A stretch of DNA of 23,088 nucleotides from an uncultured Collinsella sp. (GTDB lineage Bacteria; Actinomycetota; Coriobacteriia; Coriobacteriales; Coriobacteriaceae). The notes under the pieces were generated by a model that made no database searches, had not been told where the DNA came from, and saw nothing but the letters and a program-made list of their open reading frames with translations. The DNA lies in assembly GCA_900542555.1 (NCBI GenBank), contig UQNU01000038.1, forward strand, positions 1 to 23,088. The letters are read 5' to 3'. How positions within the stretch are numbered: the first letter of the stretch is position 1; each line of letters begins with the position of its first letter. Position numbers and translations under genes: made by a program. Below are positions 1 to 6,728 of the stretch, piece after piece.

Positions 1-105
1 AAAGGGCGCTGACCTTCTGGTCGCGCCCTTGAAATTGAACGTCAGATTGCCGCTTAGGGGCGTTTGCAGCGTCGAGCAGTTACGCGGTTCGTAGAACCGC
101 GTAAC
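1..105. repeat. Structured intergenic element, copy 1 (left-truncated by window)
   Basis: A multi-hairpin element lies just past the 3' end of the lipoprotein gene. The first hairpin pairs AAGGGCGC (2-9) with GCGCCCTT (23-30) around an inner GACC-TTCT-GGTC (11-22). The last hairpin pairs GTTACGCGGTTC (79-90) with GAACCGCGTAAC (94-105) around a 3-base loop. The middle includes CAGATTGCCGCT and TTGCAGCGTC. A second copy with different but still complementary stems lies at 5749-5915. There is no T-run, so this is not a standard terminator. Its left part probably lies before base 1. Function unknown. Confidence 0.8.
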
Positions 106-114
106 CCCCCCCTC

Positions 115-672
115 CTAGCTCATCATCGCATTCATCATCTCGGTGGTTGCGGAATCGTCGGCAGACCACTCGTTATCCTCGTTGGCGGAATACTTAAAGG
201 TGACCTTGGTGTCCTTGGTCTTAGCGGCCTTGGTCACGTCGACCATGACCTGGCCGGCCATCTTGTACAGGTCGTCCTCGGAAGGCATCGTATCGAGTGC
301 GGCGATTTTCTCCTGATACTGGGTGGCGAAATCTTCGACGATCTTGTTCATGGACTTGCAGGTGATGGTGACCTCGGCGGTCGCGGTACCCTTGTCCTCA
401 TCGACCGTCACATCGCCGATCTTGTAATCAAAGCCCTCGAGATAGCTCTTGGCATACTCCTTGGGATCGATACCCAGCTGCTCAAACTCGTCACCCGAAG
501 CCTCTTCCAGACCGGAGAGGAAGTCATCGCCGCCGTTCTTGATCTCGTCAAACTGGCTCGTAAGGTCGTTGGTGATGAGCTCCTCCACCGAAGGCCCTCC
601 GCAGCCGGAAAGCAAAACCACGCACGCGACCAGGGCAGCCATCAGGGGCGCAAGCAGCAGCTTCTTTTTCAT
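115..672 (-). CDS. Small secreted lipoprotein of unknown function
   Basis: A 185-residue protein with a classic lipoprotein signal: MKKK, a hydrophobic stretch, then the lipobox L-S-G-C with Cys24 as the lipidation site. It should be exported and anchored on the outer face of the cytoplasmic membrane. The mature part is acidic and rich in Asp, Glu and Lys, with a segment (IGDVTVDEDKGTATAEVTIT) of the alternating kind seen in small beta-rich lipoproteins; it may belong to a DUF4878/DUF5105-like group, but I cannot assign it firmly. The start at 672 is chosen because GGAGGA lies five bases upstream; a longer frame reaching 888 has no such site and would bury the signal peptide. It lies downstream of the PTS IIA gene but is separated from it by a terminator, so it is probably transcribed alone. 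Confidence 0.85.
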   Translation of the reverse strand: MKKKLLLAPLMAALVACVVLLSGCGGPSVEELITNDLTSQFDEIKNGGDDFLSGLEEASGDEFEQLGIDPKEYAKSYLEGFDYKIGDVTVDEDKGTATAEVTITCKSMNKIVEDFATQYQEKIAALDTMPSEDDLYKMAGQVMVDVTKAAKTKDTKVTFKYSANEDNEWSADDSATTEMMNAMMS

Positions 673-847
673 GACATTCCTCCAAACAAGCGGCGCTGCG
701 TTCCCCGCGCAGCGCACGTCGTGACAGTAAGTCCATATTAGCGGCTCCGTCCAAACCCCTACGTCGCAAAAGCGCGGGCGGCTCAATTTGACGAGTGAAT
801 GGCCCATAAAGCAAGCCCCCTGCAATAAAATGCGCCTGCTCAGCCTA

Positions 848-882
848 TTAAAAAAGGGTGGCCGGATAACCCGACCACCCTT
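848..882 (-). terminator. Rho-independent terminator of the PTS IIA gene
   Basis: On the minus strand a 12-pair stem (882-871 with 865-854, one G-T pair) closes a 5-base loop and runs directly into a T tract (855-850). It begins 24 bases past the IIA stop codon. This is the clearest intrinsic terminator in the window. Confidence 0.85.
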
Positions 883-905
883 GTGCATCTTCTGGATGCC
901 GCAGA

Positions 906-1442
906 CTACTTGCGGACGACCTTAACGATGGCGTCACCGGCGGCGACGGCAGACTCGGCCTCGACGGCGAGCTCGACATCGGCAAACTCGGCAGTGTTGG
1001 ACACGGCCACGACGACGCAGTCCTTGTAACCGGCGGCAGCGATCTTGGCGCGGTCGATCTTGAGTATGGGCTGGCCGGCCTTCACGACGTCGTCGGCCTT
1101 GACGAAGCCCTCGAAGCCGTCGCCGTTCATGTTGACGGTATCGACGCCAACGTGCACCAGAACCTCGATGCCGCTATCGGACTGCAGACCCACGGCGTGA
1201 CCCATGGTGACGGTCACCTTGCCGTCGCAGGGAGCGTAGACCAGGTCGTCCTCGGGCCACACGGCGCAGCCCTTGCCCAGAACCTCGCCACCAAAGACGG
1301 GATCGGGCACGTCGGCCATCTTGATGACCTTGCCCTTGACGGGCGAGCACAGCACGTCGGCGCCGGCAGAAGCAGAGATGGAGGCCGGAGCAGCAGCTGC
1401 CGCGGGCTCAGCCTTCTTCTTGAACATATCAAACAGACCCAT
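906..1442 (-). CDS. PTS glucose-family EIIA protein (stand-alone)
   Basis: A 178-residue cytoplasmic phosphocarrier. It accepts phosphate from HPr on a histidine and passes it to a IIB domain of a sugar permease. The active-site segment GIEVLVHVGVDTV places the phosphorylated residue at His97, and the conserved second histidine is in GHAVGL (His82). The N-terminal ~25 residues are an Ala-rich linker (AEPAAAAAPASISASAGA) after MGLFDMFKKK, typical of free-standing IIA proteins and suggestive of a domain once joined to a permease. The start at 1442 follows GAGGAG with seven bases of spacing; the 13 extra codons upstream lack a better site. It follows the GH1 gene on the same strand with a 151 bp gap containing its own promoter. 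The IIBC permease at 13374-14801 lacks a IIA domain and is a possible partner. Confidence 0.93.
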   Translation of the reverse strand: MGLFDMFKKKAEPAAAAAPASISASAGADVLCSPVKGKVIKMADVPDPVFGGEVLGKGCAVWPEDDLVYAPCDGKVTVTMGHAVGLQSDSGIEVLVHVGVDTVNMNGDGFEGFVKADDVVKAGQPILKIDRAKIAAAGYKDCVVVAVSNTAEFADVELAVEAESAVAAGDAIVKVVRK

Positions 1443-1491
1443 ACGTTTTCTCCTCTTGATTAAGCGCAACGTTATGCGCATGCCTATGGTG

Positions 1492-1520
1492 ATTATAGTG
1501 CCAAATGATCAAATTGCTAA
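1492..1520 (-). promoter_or_regulatory. Sigma70-type promoter for the PTS IIA gene
   Basis: Read on the minus strand, TTAGCA (1520-1515) is followed by 17 bases and a perfect TATAAT (1497-1492). Transcription would start near 1485, leaving a ~43-base leader before the IIA start codon. This implies that IIA can be made independently of the upstream glucosidase gene. Confidence 0.6.
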
Positions 1521-1593
1521 GGTGAGGGCTCGAATTGCAAGCCCTTCCAAGCCCTTCCCAAAACCTTTTCCCCAGTGGCACTCATATTGTCGA

Positions 1594-3042
1594 TTAATCC
1601 AAGCCCTCGGTGCCGTTGGACTTGATGATCCTCTGGTATGCGAAGAAGCTGTCCTTGCGGCGGCGCTCGTAAGTACCGGTGCCGTCGTCGTACTTATCGA
1701 CGTGGATGAAGCCGTAGCGCTTGCGCATCTCGCCAGTGCCGGCGGAAACCAGATCGATGGGACCCCACCAGGTGTAGGCAATCAGGTCAACACCGTCGGC
1801 AATGGCCTCGCCCATGGCCTTGATGTGGCTCTGCAAGTAGGCGATGCGATACGGGTCGTGGATGGAGCCGTCCTCCTCGATCTCGTCGTAGGCGCCCATG
1901 CCGTTCTCGACCACCATCAGCGGAATCTCGTAGCGGGCGTAAATCTCGTTGAGGGCGATACGCAGGCCCAGCGGATCGATCTGCCAGCCCCAGTCGGTGG
2001 ACTCCAGATAGGGATTCTTGCCGCCAAAGGTCATGTTGCCCTCGGTCATCTCGTGGTCCTTGTGGGTGCCCACGGTGCCGGACATGTAGTAGCTAAAGGT
2101 GTAGAAATCGACCTTGCCGTCGGCGATATCCTGCAGGTCGCCGTCCTCCATCACGAGCTCAACATCGTTCTCGGCCCAGAAGCGCTTGGCATAGAACGGG
2201 TACTTGCCGCGCACCTGCACGTCGGAGCAGTACCAGTTCATGGTATTCATCTCCTGCTGCGTGGCGAACACGTCGGCCGGATCGCACGTGGCGGCATAGG
2301 AAAGGATGAAGCAGTCCATGTTGCCCATCTTAAACTGCGGGTAATGCTCGTGGGCATAGCGCACGACGCGGCCACTGGCGACAAACTGGTGATGCAGCGC
2401 CTGCATACGAGCCTGCGGCGTGGTGTGGACCGCCGACGCCGGACCCTCAAAGCCCTGAATCATGCTGGTCTCAAAGAGGTTGCCCATATCCTGAGTACCG
2501 CAGTTGATCTCGTTGAAGGTGAGCCAGAACTTAACCTTGTCCTGATAGCGGTCGAAGACGGTCTGGCAGTACTTCTCAAAGAAACCGATGAGCTCGCGGC
2601 TCGCCCAGCCGTTGTATTTCTCGACCAGGTGATAGGGCATCTCGTAGTGCGAGAGGGTCACGAGCGGCTCGATATTGTGGGCACGCAGGCAGTCGAAGAC
2701 GCGGTCGTAGAAGGCGAGGCCGGCCTCGTTGGGCTCAGCGTCGTCGCCGTTGGGAAAGATACGGCTCCAGGAGATGGACATGCGGAACATGGTAAAGCCC
2801 ATCTCGGCGAACAGCGCGATGTCCTCCTCGTAGTGATGGTAGAAATCGATACCGTCATGATTGGGGTAGAAGCGGTTGGGGTCGATGTCGATCGTAATCT
2901 GACGCGGCTCCTTGTAGCTGCCGCCCAAGAAATGATCGTCGACAGAAGCACCGCGGCCGTCCACGTTCCAAGCGCCCTCAAACTGGTTGGCAGCGGTGGC
3001 GCCACCCCAATAGAAACCCTCGGGGAACTTGATGTTTGCCAT
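1594..3042 (-). CDS. GH1 6-phospho-beta-glucosidase
   Basis: A 482-residue cytoplasmic glycoside hydrolase family 1 enzyme, the usual length. It would cleave phosphorylated beta-glucosides delivered by a PTS, giving glucose 6-phosphate and an aglycone or sugar. The N-terminal FPEGFYWGGATAANQFEG is the family signature. The acid/base glutamate is E178 in LTFNEIN and the nucleophile is E379 in MVVENGMG. The segment VSAGTGEMRKRYGF (432-445) resembles the Ser...Lys-x-Tyr phosphate pocket of 6-phospho enzymes, so I prefer a phospho-substrate over a plain beta-glucosidase. The second of two in-frame ATGs (3042) is chosen because AGGAG lies six bases upstream of it but directly abuts the first (3048). 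The gene is divergent from the RpiR regulator and upstream of the IIA gene, which supports control by sugar phosphates. Aryl-glucosides versus cellobiose cannot be told apart here. Confidence 0.93.
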   Translation of the reverse strand: MANIKFPEGFYWGGATAANQFEGAWNVDGRGASVDDHFLGGSYKEPRQITIDIDPNRFYPNHDGIDFYHHYEEDIALFAEMGFTMFRMSISWSRIFPNGDDAEPNEAGLAFYDRVFDCLRAHNIEPLVTLSHYEMPYHLVEKYNGWASRELIGFFEKYCQTVFDRYQDKVKFWLTFNEINCGTQDMGNLFETSMIQGFEGPASAVHTTPQARMQALHHQFVASGRVVRYAHEHYPQFKMGNMDCFILSYAATCDPADVFATQQEMNTMNWYCSDVQVRGKYPFYAKRFWAENDVELVMEDGDLQDIADGKVDFYTFSYYMSGTVGTHKDHEMTEGNMTFGGKNPYLESTDWGWQIDPLGLRIALNEIYARYEIPLMVVENGMGAYDEIEEDGSIHDPYRIAYLQSHIKAMGEAIADGVDLIAYTWWGPIDLVSAGTGEMRKRYGFIHVDKYDDGTGTYERRRKDSFFAYQRIIKSNGTEGLD

Positions 3043-3191
3043 GAGCATCTCCTTTGCATCGCGGGTCGATAAGCTGAGTATCTCCCACGCGCGGGACGGG
3101 CAGAAGTGGGCACGCTAAACCCGATACTTCTTTTCGCGCCCACGGACCGCCGCCGCCCCGTCCCTGACACTTCCTGATACCGACCGAAACG

Positions 3192-3225
3192 TGCCAAAAT
3201 AAACCTGTCCCTTTTTGGCAGGTTT
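3192..3225. promoter_or_regulatory. Overlapping inverted repeats, candidate RpiR operator
   Basis: Two interlocked inverted repeats lie 20-50 bases upstream of the regulator gene: TGCCAAAA (3192-3199) with TTTTGGCA (3213-3220), and AAACCTG (3201-3207) with CAGGTTT (3219-3225). They sit in the divergent gap between the regulator and the GH1 gene, where an autoregulatory or glucosidase operator would be expected. The arms overlap, so only one hairpin could form at a time if transcribed. Confidence 0.45.
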
Positions 3226-3244
3226 GGCGAGTGTGGGAGTTCGC

Positions 3245-4099
3245 ATGGATATCAAACGCAAGATCACCGAGGCGCAGGGCCTCACCCCCACCGAGCAACA
3301 GCTCGGCATTGCAGCCCTTGCCATCGGCGAGGACATCCGCGGGCTTTCGATTAAGGAATTTGCCGCGCGCACCAACGTTTCTGTTGCGAGCGTGCACCGG
3401 TTTTGCAAAAAGCTCGGCCTCGAGGGCTTCAAGGACCTCAAGGTTGAGCTCATCCGCCTGGCAACCGAATCGGGCAACCGACGCGACGTGGATATCAACT
3501 TTCCCTTCGACGCCGCGTCCACCCCTGCGCAGGTTATGGAGCGCATGGAGGGGCTCTACCAGACTACGCTGGCCGAAACGCAGGAGCTGCTCGACCCCAC
3601 GCAGCTTGACCACGCCGCCAAGCTCATCGCGAACGCCCGACAGGTCGACATCTACACGGGCTCGCACAACCTCTATCCAGCGGGAATGTTCCACGATCGC
3701 CTGCTCTCCGCCGGTAAAAGCGCAACGTGCCACAACGGTGTCGAGGCCCAGGTGCGAACGGCACTCGCCTCGGGTCCCGACCATGCGGCAATCGTCATCT
3801 CCTACAGCGGCCTTGCCCCCAACCTCAAGGACATCTTGCCGATCCTCAGCAGTCGGCATGTCCCGGTCATCGTCATCGGCACGCCTTATTGCGCTCGCAT
3901 TCACCCCGGCTTTGCCGCCTACCTTACGGTGAGTGACCACGAGAGCATGACGCATCGCATCACACAGTTCGCCAGCCACATCGCCGTGCAATACGTGCTC
4001 GATTCGCTCTACAGCAGCTACTTCGCCAAAGATTACGACCGCTGCTCCGAATTCCTAGAGCGCTCATTCCCCTACACCCGCCTACCCGGGCTCAAGTAG
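3245..4099 (+). CDS. MurR/RpiR family transcriptional regulator with SIS domain
   Basis: A 284-residue regulator of the usual family length. Residues 1-75 form the HTH_6 domain (LTPTEQQLGIAALAIGEDI then LSIKEFAARTNVSVASVHRF, the recognition region). Residues ~105-245 form a SIS sugar-phosphate binding domain, seen in YTGSHNLYPAGMFHDRLL and AIVISYSGLAPNLKDILPIL. Such proteins bind phosphorylated sugars and switch genes for their catabolism. The start at 3245 has GGGAG six bases upstream; the ten codons before it lack a site. It is divergent from the GH1 gene, which I infer to be its target, with glucose 6-phosphate or a phospho-glucoside as the likely effector. The stop is two bases from a hairpin repeat. 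Confidence 0.92.
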   Translation: MDIKRKITEAQGLTPTEQQLGIAALAIGEDIRGLSIKEFAARTNVSVASVHRFCKKLGLEGFKDLKVELIRLATESGNRRDVDINFPFDAASTPAQVMERMEGLYQTTLAETQELLDPTQLDHAAKLIANARQVDIYTGSHNLYPAGMFHDRLLSAGKSATCHNGVEAQVRTALASGPDHAAIVISYSGLAPNLKDILPILSSRHVPVIVIGTPYCARIHPGFAAYLTVSDHESMTHRITQFASHIAVQYVLDSLYSSYFAKDYDRCSEFLERSFPYTRLPGLK

Positions 4100-4101
4100 C
4101 G

Positions 4102-4200
4102 ACGAGCGTGGATTTTTGGACGCCTATCTAACGAGCGTGGATAATCTCCCACTTTGAGCCTACACGGGGGCCAAAAACGGGAGATTATCCACGCTCGTGT
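4102..4200 (+). repeat. ~98 bp hairpin repeat, copy 1 (left flank of Fic gene)
   Basis: The element opens with ACGAGCGTGGAT, repeats it 29 bases later, and the second copy begins a perfect 20-pair stem (4131-4150 with 4179-4198) around a 28-base loop. A close copy in the same orientation lies at 5583-5680. No T-run follows the stem on the plus strand. It looks like a REP or MITE-type repeat rather than a terminator. Confidence 0.85.
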
Positions 4201-4256
4201 TGAATGATCCGTTTTCCTCTGCGCCCGAGGGACCACTCGACCACCTTGCACCAAAG

Positions 4257-4359
4257 CAATAACGACTTCTCGTCATTAGATCATTCAAATCGAATCTAAT
4301 AACTATTTTCGCCATAAACTCGTTATTAGAATTGATATGATTAGCCTAATAACGAGTTT
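4257..4359. promoter_or_regulatory. Array of CTAATAAC boxes upstream of the Fic gene
   Basis: This AT-rich stretch has CTAATAAC at 4296-4303, its inverse GTTATTAG at 4322-4329 and CTAATAAC at 4346-4353; weaker versions are CAATAAC at 4257-4263 and GTCATTAG at 4272-4279. The last two strong boxes are the ends of a perfect 14-pair palindrome (4316-4329 with 4346-4359) whose 16-base centre contains a -10-like TATGAT (4336-4341). A repressor on this palindrome would cover the promoter. The C-terminal helix-turn-helix of the adjacent Fic protein is the obvious candidate. The region 4200-4385 otherwise holds a 10 bp inverted repeat TTGAATGATC (4200-4209) / GATCATTCAA (4279-4288). Confidence 0.65.
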
Positions 4360-4385
4360 CCGGCACTAAAGATATGGAGGGCGCG

Positions 4386-5558
4386 ATGCAAATCGAGGAG
4401 AACGGCCAGGGAACGCTCCGCAATAATCTATCGGGGAAATTGGCTTACTATTCGTTTTTGCCAACGCCCTTGCAATCATTGAGGCAGCTAAACCTCACTG
4501 AGAAAACCTATCGCACGCTTTCCACATGCTCACGAAAGCTTGGAGAGCTTGAAGGCATGCTCTACTTTGTTCCCAACGCCGACATGTATCTGACAATGTA
4601 TGTGCGCAAAGAAGCACTCCTTTCTTCGCAAATTGAGGGAACCCAGTGCACGTTTGACGACCTACTTAGTCCATCGCAAACCCAACTCCATCATAAAGAT
4701 GTCGCAGATGTCGTGAATTATGTCCGTGCTGTCGACCGCGGCGTAGAACTGCTCAAAAAGATGCCCTTGTGTACGAGACTTCTCAGGCAGGTTCATGCGG
4801 TCCTGCTGGACGGAGTGCGCGGAACGGAGAAGAATCCAGGCGAGCTGCGCTCCTCACAAAACTGGATTGGCCCCTCAGGCTGCACCATTGCAACTGCATC
4901 GTTCGTCCCCCCAAACATTGAAGATTTGAGCAACACGCTCCAGGACCTCGAACGATTTATCAATGAGCCTCAAGTCGAAATGGATCCGATCGTGCGGGCG
5001 GCGCTCGTCCATTACCAATTTGAAACTGCCCATCCATTCCTAGACGGAAACGGTCGCCTGGGCAGGCTTCTCATTACACTTATGCTCATCAATGATGGCG
5101 TTCTTCATTCTTGCTTGTTCTATCCATCGTTCCAGTTCAAGAAAAATCGAAGCGAGTACTACCGACAACTCACATCCGTAAGGGAACGAGGAACTTACGA
5201 GGAATGGATAGAGTTTTTCTGCGCCAGTCTTCTTGAGAGCGCGAAGGACTCGGTAGGGTCTTTAAAGAGTCTTGTTGATCTCCATAACCGTTCGACGGCA
5301 GCCATTACCGAAAATCTCGGAAGGACTGTCGCAAACGGACAAAGGCTGCTGAGCCTTCTTGAAGAGCATCCCATCCTCGACACCGCATTTATCGCTGCCC
5401 GACTCGATATCGGTAGGAGTACCGCGAGCTCGCTCGTCAAATCATTTGAAGAATTGGGTATCCTCCGTCCGCTCGACGAGTCAAGACAGAGATACCGACA
5501 GTACGGGTATGAAGAGTATCTTTCGATTCTCAGGGAAGACGCTGAGCCGATTAGGTAG
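4386..5558 (+). CDS. Class II Fic protein with C-terminal winged helix
   Basis: A 390-residue protein of the Fic/DOC family, which usually transfers AMP from ATP to a hydroxyl of a target protein. The catalytic motif HPFLDGNGRLGR is at 216-227, complete with His216, acidic D220 and both arginines. An inhibitory motif S-S-Q-I-E-G lies at 80-85, N-terminal to the catalytic core, which defines class II Fic proteins that restrain themselves through that glutamate. The last ~80 residues (LLEEHPILDTAFIAARLDIGRSTASSLVKSFEELGILRPL region) form a winged helix, suggesting DNA binding. ATG 4386 is chosen over 4374 because GGAGG at 4376-4380 is its ribosome site. No separate antitoxin gene is present, as expected for this class. 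Its codon use is less GC-rich than its neighbours and it lies between two copies of one repeat, both signs of acquisition. The target is unknown. Confidence 0.93.
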   Translation: MQIEENGQGTLRNNLSGKLAYYSFLPTPLQSLRQLNLTEKTYRTLSTCSRKLGELEGMLYFVPNADMYLTMYVRKEALLSSQIEGTQCTFDDLLSPSQTQLHHKDVADVVNYVRAVDRGVELLKKMPLCTRLLRQVHAVLLDGVRGTEKNPGELRSSQNWIGPSGCTIATASFVPPNIEDLSNTLQDLERFINEPQVEMDPIVRAALVHYQFETAHPFLDGNGRLGRLLITLMLINDGVLHSCLFYPSFQFKKNRSEYYRQLTSVRERGTYEEWIEFFCASLLESAKDSVGSLKSLVDLHNRSTAAITENLGRTVANGQRLLSLLEEHPILDTAFIAARLDIGRSTASSLVKSFEELGILRPLDESRQRYRQYGYEEYLSILREDAEPIR

Positions 5559-5582
5559 GCACCGCAGCCCAGCCAAATTAAA

Positions 5583-5680
5583 ACGAGCGTGGATTTTTGG
5601 ACGCTTATCTAACGAGCGTGGATAATCTCCCATTTCGAGCCCGCACAGGTCAAAAACGGAAGATTATCCACTCTCATTTT
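5583..5680 (+). repeat. ~98 bp hairpin repeat, copy 2 (right flank of Fic gene)
   Basis: Same order as copy 1: ACGAGCGTGGAT twice, then the stem 5612-5631 pairing with 5658-5677. The first half is nearly identical to copy 1 (one change in ~50 bases). The right arm has three G-to-A or C-to-T type changes, so pairing is imperfect, and the loop is two bases shorter. It begins 24 bases after the Fic stop codon. Confidence 0.85.
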
Positions 5681-5692
5681 GCGGGTAGTCGT

Positions 5693-5742
5693 TGGGAGTG
5701 TCCCAAGGTGCCGGCAGAAAAGGAACGTCCCCAAGTGCCGGC
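5693..5742. repeat. Diverged GTCCC-type hairpin repeat
   Basis: GGAGTGTCCCAAGGTGCC followed by CCGGCA (5711-5716), then GGAACGTCCCCAAG and TGCCGG (5736-5741). This has the same order of parts as the repeats at 11696 and 20098 (GGAGTGTCCCC, arm, ACGTCCCCAA, arm) but different arm sequence. It is probably a distant member of that family. It sits between the Fic flanking repeat and the pyrE-side structured element. Confidence 0.6.
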
Positions 5743-5748
5743 CCGACA

Positions 5749-5915
5749 ACGCCGATGTTTTGGCGTAGACAGCGAAAGCCCGCCAGAGCGAGCAAGGTGC
5801 CTTGAAACAAGGCGGCATTGACCTTCTGGTCATGCCGCCGAAGTTGAAAGGCAGATTGCCGCTCTGGCGGGCTTGCAGCGTCAACTGGTTACGCGGGTTG
5901 GTAAACCCGCGTAAC
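5749..5915. repeat. Structured intergenic element, copy 2 (downstream of pyrE)
   Basis: A compact set of stems ending three bases past the pyrE stop. They are ACGCC (5749-5753) with GGCGT (5762-5766); a long-range 15-pair stem AAGCCCGCCAGAGCG (5776-5790) with 5860-5874; CCTTG-AAA-CAAGG (5800-5812); GGCGGCAT (5811-5818) with ATGCCGCC (5832-5839) around GACC-TTCT-GGTC; and GTTACGCGGGTT (5888-5899) with AACCCGCGTAAC (5904-5915). Copy 1 at 1-105 keeps loops and linkers but changes stem bases on both sides. This suggests a selected RNA or DNA fold, read from the minus strand if it belongs to the pyrE transcript. Confidence 0.8.
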
Positions 5916-5918
5916 TAT

Positions 5919-6602
5919 CTACTCCTGAGCTCCGTACTGCTCGTAGTAGGCGTCGATGGCGGTCTTGAGGTCGTCATCGATGACGACCTTGCCGTCAATC
6001 TCGTGGTTGTAGAGGGTCTCGACGACCTCGGCCATGGAAACGATGCTCGCGACGGGGAAACCGTACTTGGCCTCGATCTCCTTCTGCGCGGTGGTCACAC
6101 CGCCCTTGCCGACCTCCATGCGGTTGAGAGACACGATCAGGCCCTTGATCTCGACATCGGCAGCAGCCTTGACCTTAGGATAGGTCTCGTCGATGGACTT
6201 GCCGCTGGTGGTGACATCCTCGACCATGACCACGCGGTCGCCGTCCTGGGGCTCGTAGCCCAGCAGGTTGCCCTTGTCGGCACCGTGGTCCTTGGCCTCC
6301 TTGCGGTCGCAGCAGTACTTGACCTCCTTGCCGTACAGCTCGTGGTAGGCAATTGCGGTCACGACGGCCAGGGGAATGCCCTTGTAGGCCGGCCCAAACA
6401 GCACGTCAAAGTCGTCGCCAAAGTTGTCGTGAATGGCCTGGGCGTAATACTCGCCCAGCTTCTTGAGCTGGTAGCCCGTCACGTAAGCACCGGCGTTCAT
6501 AAAGAACGGGGACTGACGGCCGCTCTTGAGCGTAAAGCTGCCGAACTTAAGGACGTCGGACTCGACCATAAACTTGATGAACTCTTGCTTGTAAGCCTCC
6601 AT
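5919..6602 (-). CDS. pyrE: Orotate phosphoribosyltransferase
   Basis: A 227-residue cytoplasmic enzyme that joins orotate to PRPP, giving orotidine 5'-monophosphate in pyrimidine synthesis. The PRPP-binding motif is VVMVEDVTTSGKS (124-136), the mobile catalytic loop contains RKEAKDHG (100-107), and FGPAYKGIPLA (69-79) is the conserved phosphate-binding loop. Length and motifs fit the type-1 PyrE family. GAGGAG lies seven bases before the start at 6602. The gene stands alone here without other pyr genes; its 3' end abuts a structured repeat, and its 5' side is divergent from the magnesium ATPase leader. Regulation cannot be read clearly; the palindrome at 6729-6749 lies in the shared gap. Confidence 0.95.
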   Translation of the reverse strand: MEAYKQEFIKFMVESDVLKFGSFTLKSGRQSPFFMNAGAYVTGYQLKKLGEYYAQAIHDNFGDDFDVLFGPAYKGIPLAVVTAIAYHELYGKEVKYCCDRKEAKDHGADKGNLLGYEPQDGDRVVMVEDVTTSGKSIDETYPKVKAAADVEIKGLIVSLNRMEVGKGGVTTAQKEIEAKYGFPVASIVSMAEVVETLYNHEIDGKVVIDDDLKTAIDAYYEQYGAQE

Positions 6603-6728
6603 GCGGGCTCCTCTCGTAATCGCGTACGTGCCTTCCAGTTTAGCGCAGGCGAAGCGTAGATGCGGGCGCGCTTTGGGGCCACGGCATTCTGCAAAGGCTT
6701 TGTCAGAGGGAATGGTTTTCCGAACAAT

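Noticed and set aside
1273..3072. 599-codon plus-strand open frame opposite the IIA and GH1 genes
   Set aside because: It is antisense to two well-matched enzymes, shows no recognisable domain and has the hydrophobic Val/Leu/His-rich look of a GC-rich shadow frame.
4386..5558. Fic gene as half of a toxin-antitoxin pair
   Set aside because: The inhibitory S-x-x-x-E-G motif is inside the protein itself (class II); no small antitoxin ORF lies before or after it.
4102..5680. Repeats flanking the Fic gene as an insertion sequence or CRISPR
   Set aside because: There is no transposase, no visible target duplication and only two copies; spacing and content do not suit a CRISPR array.
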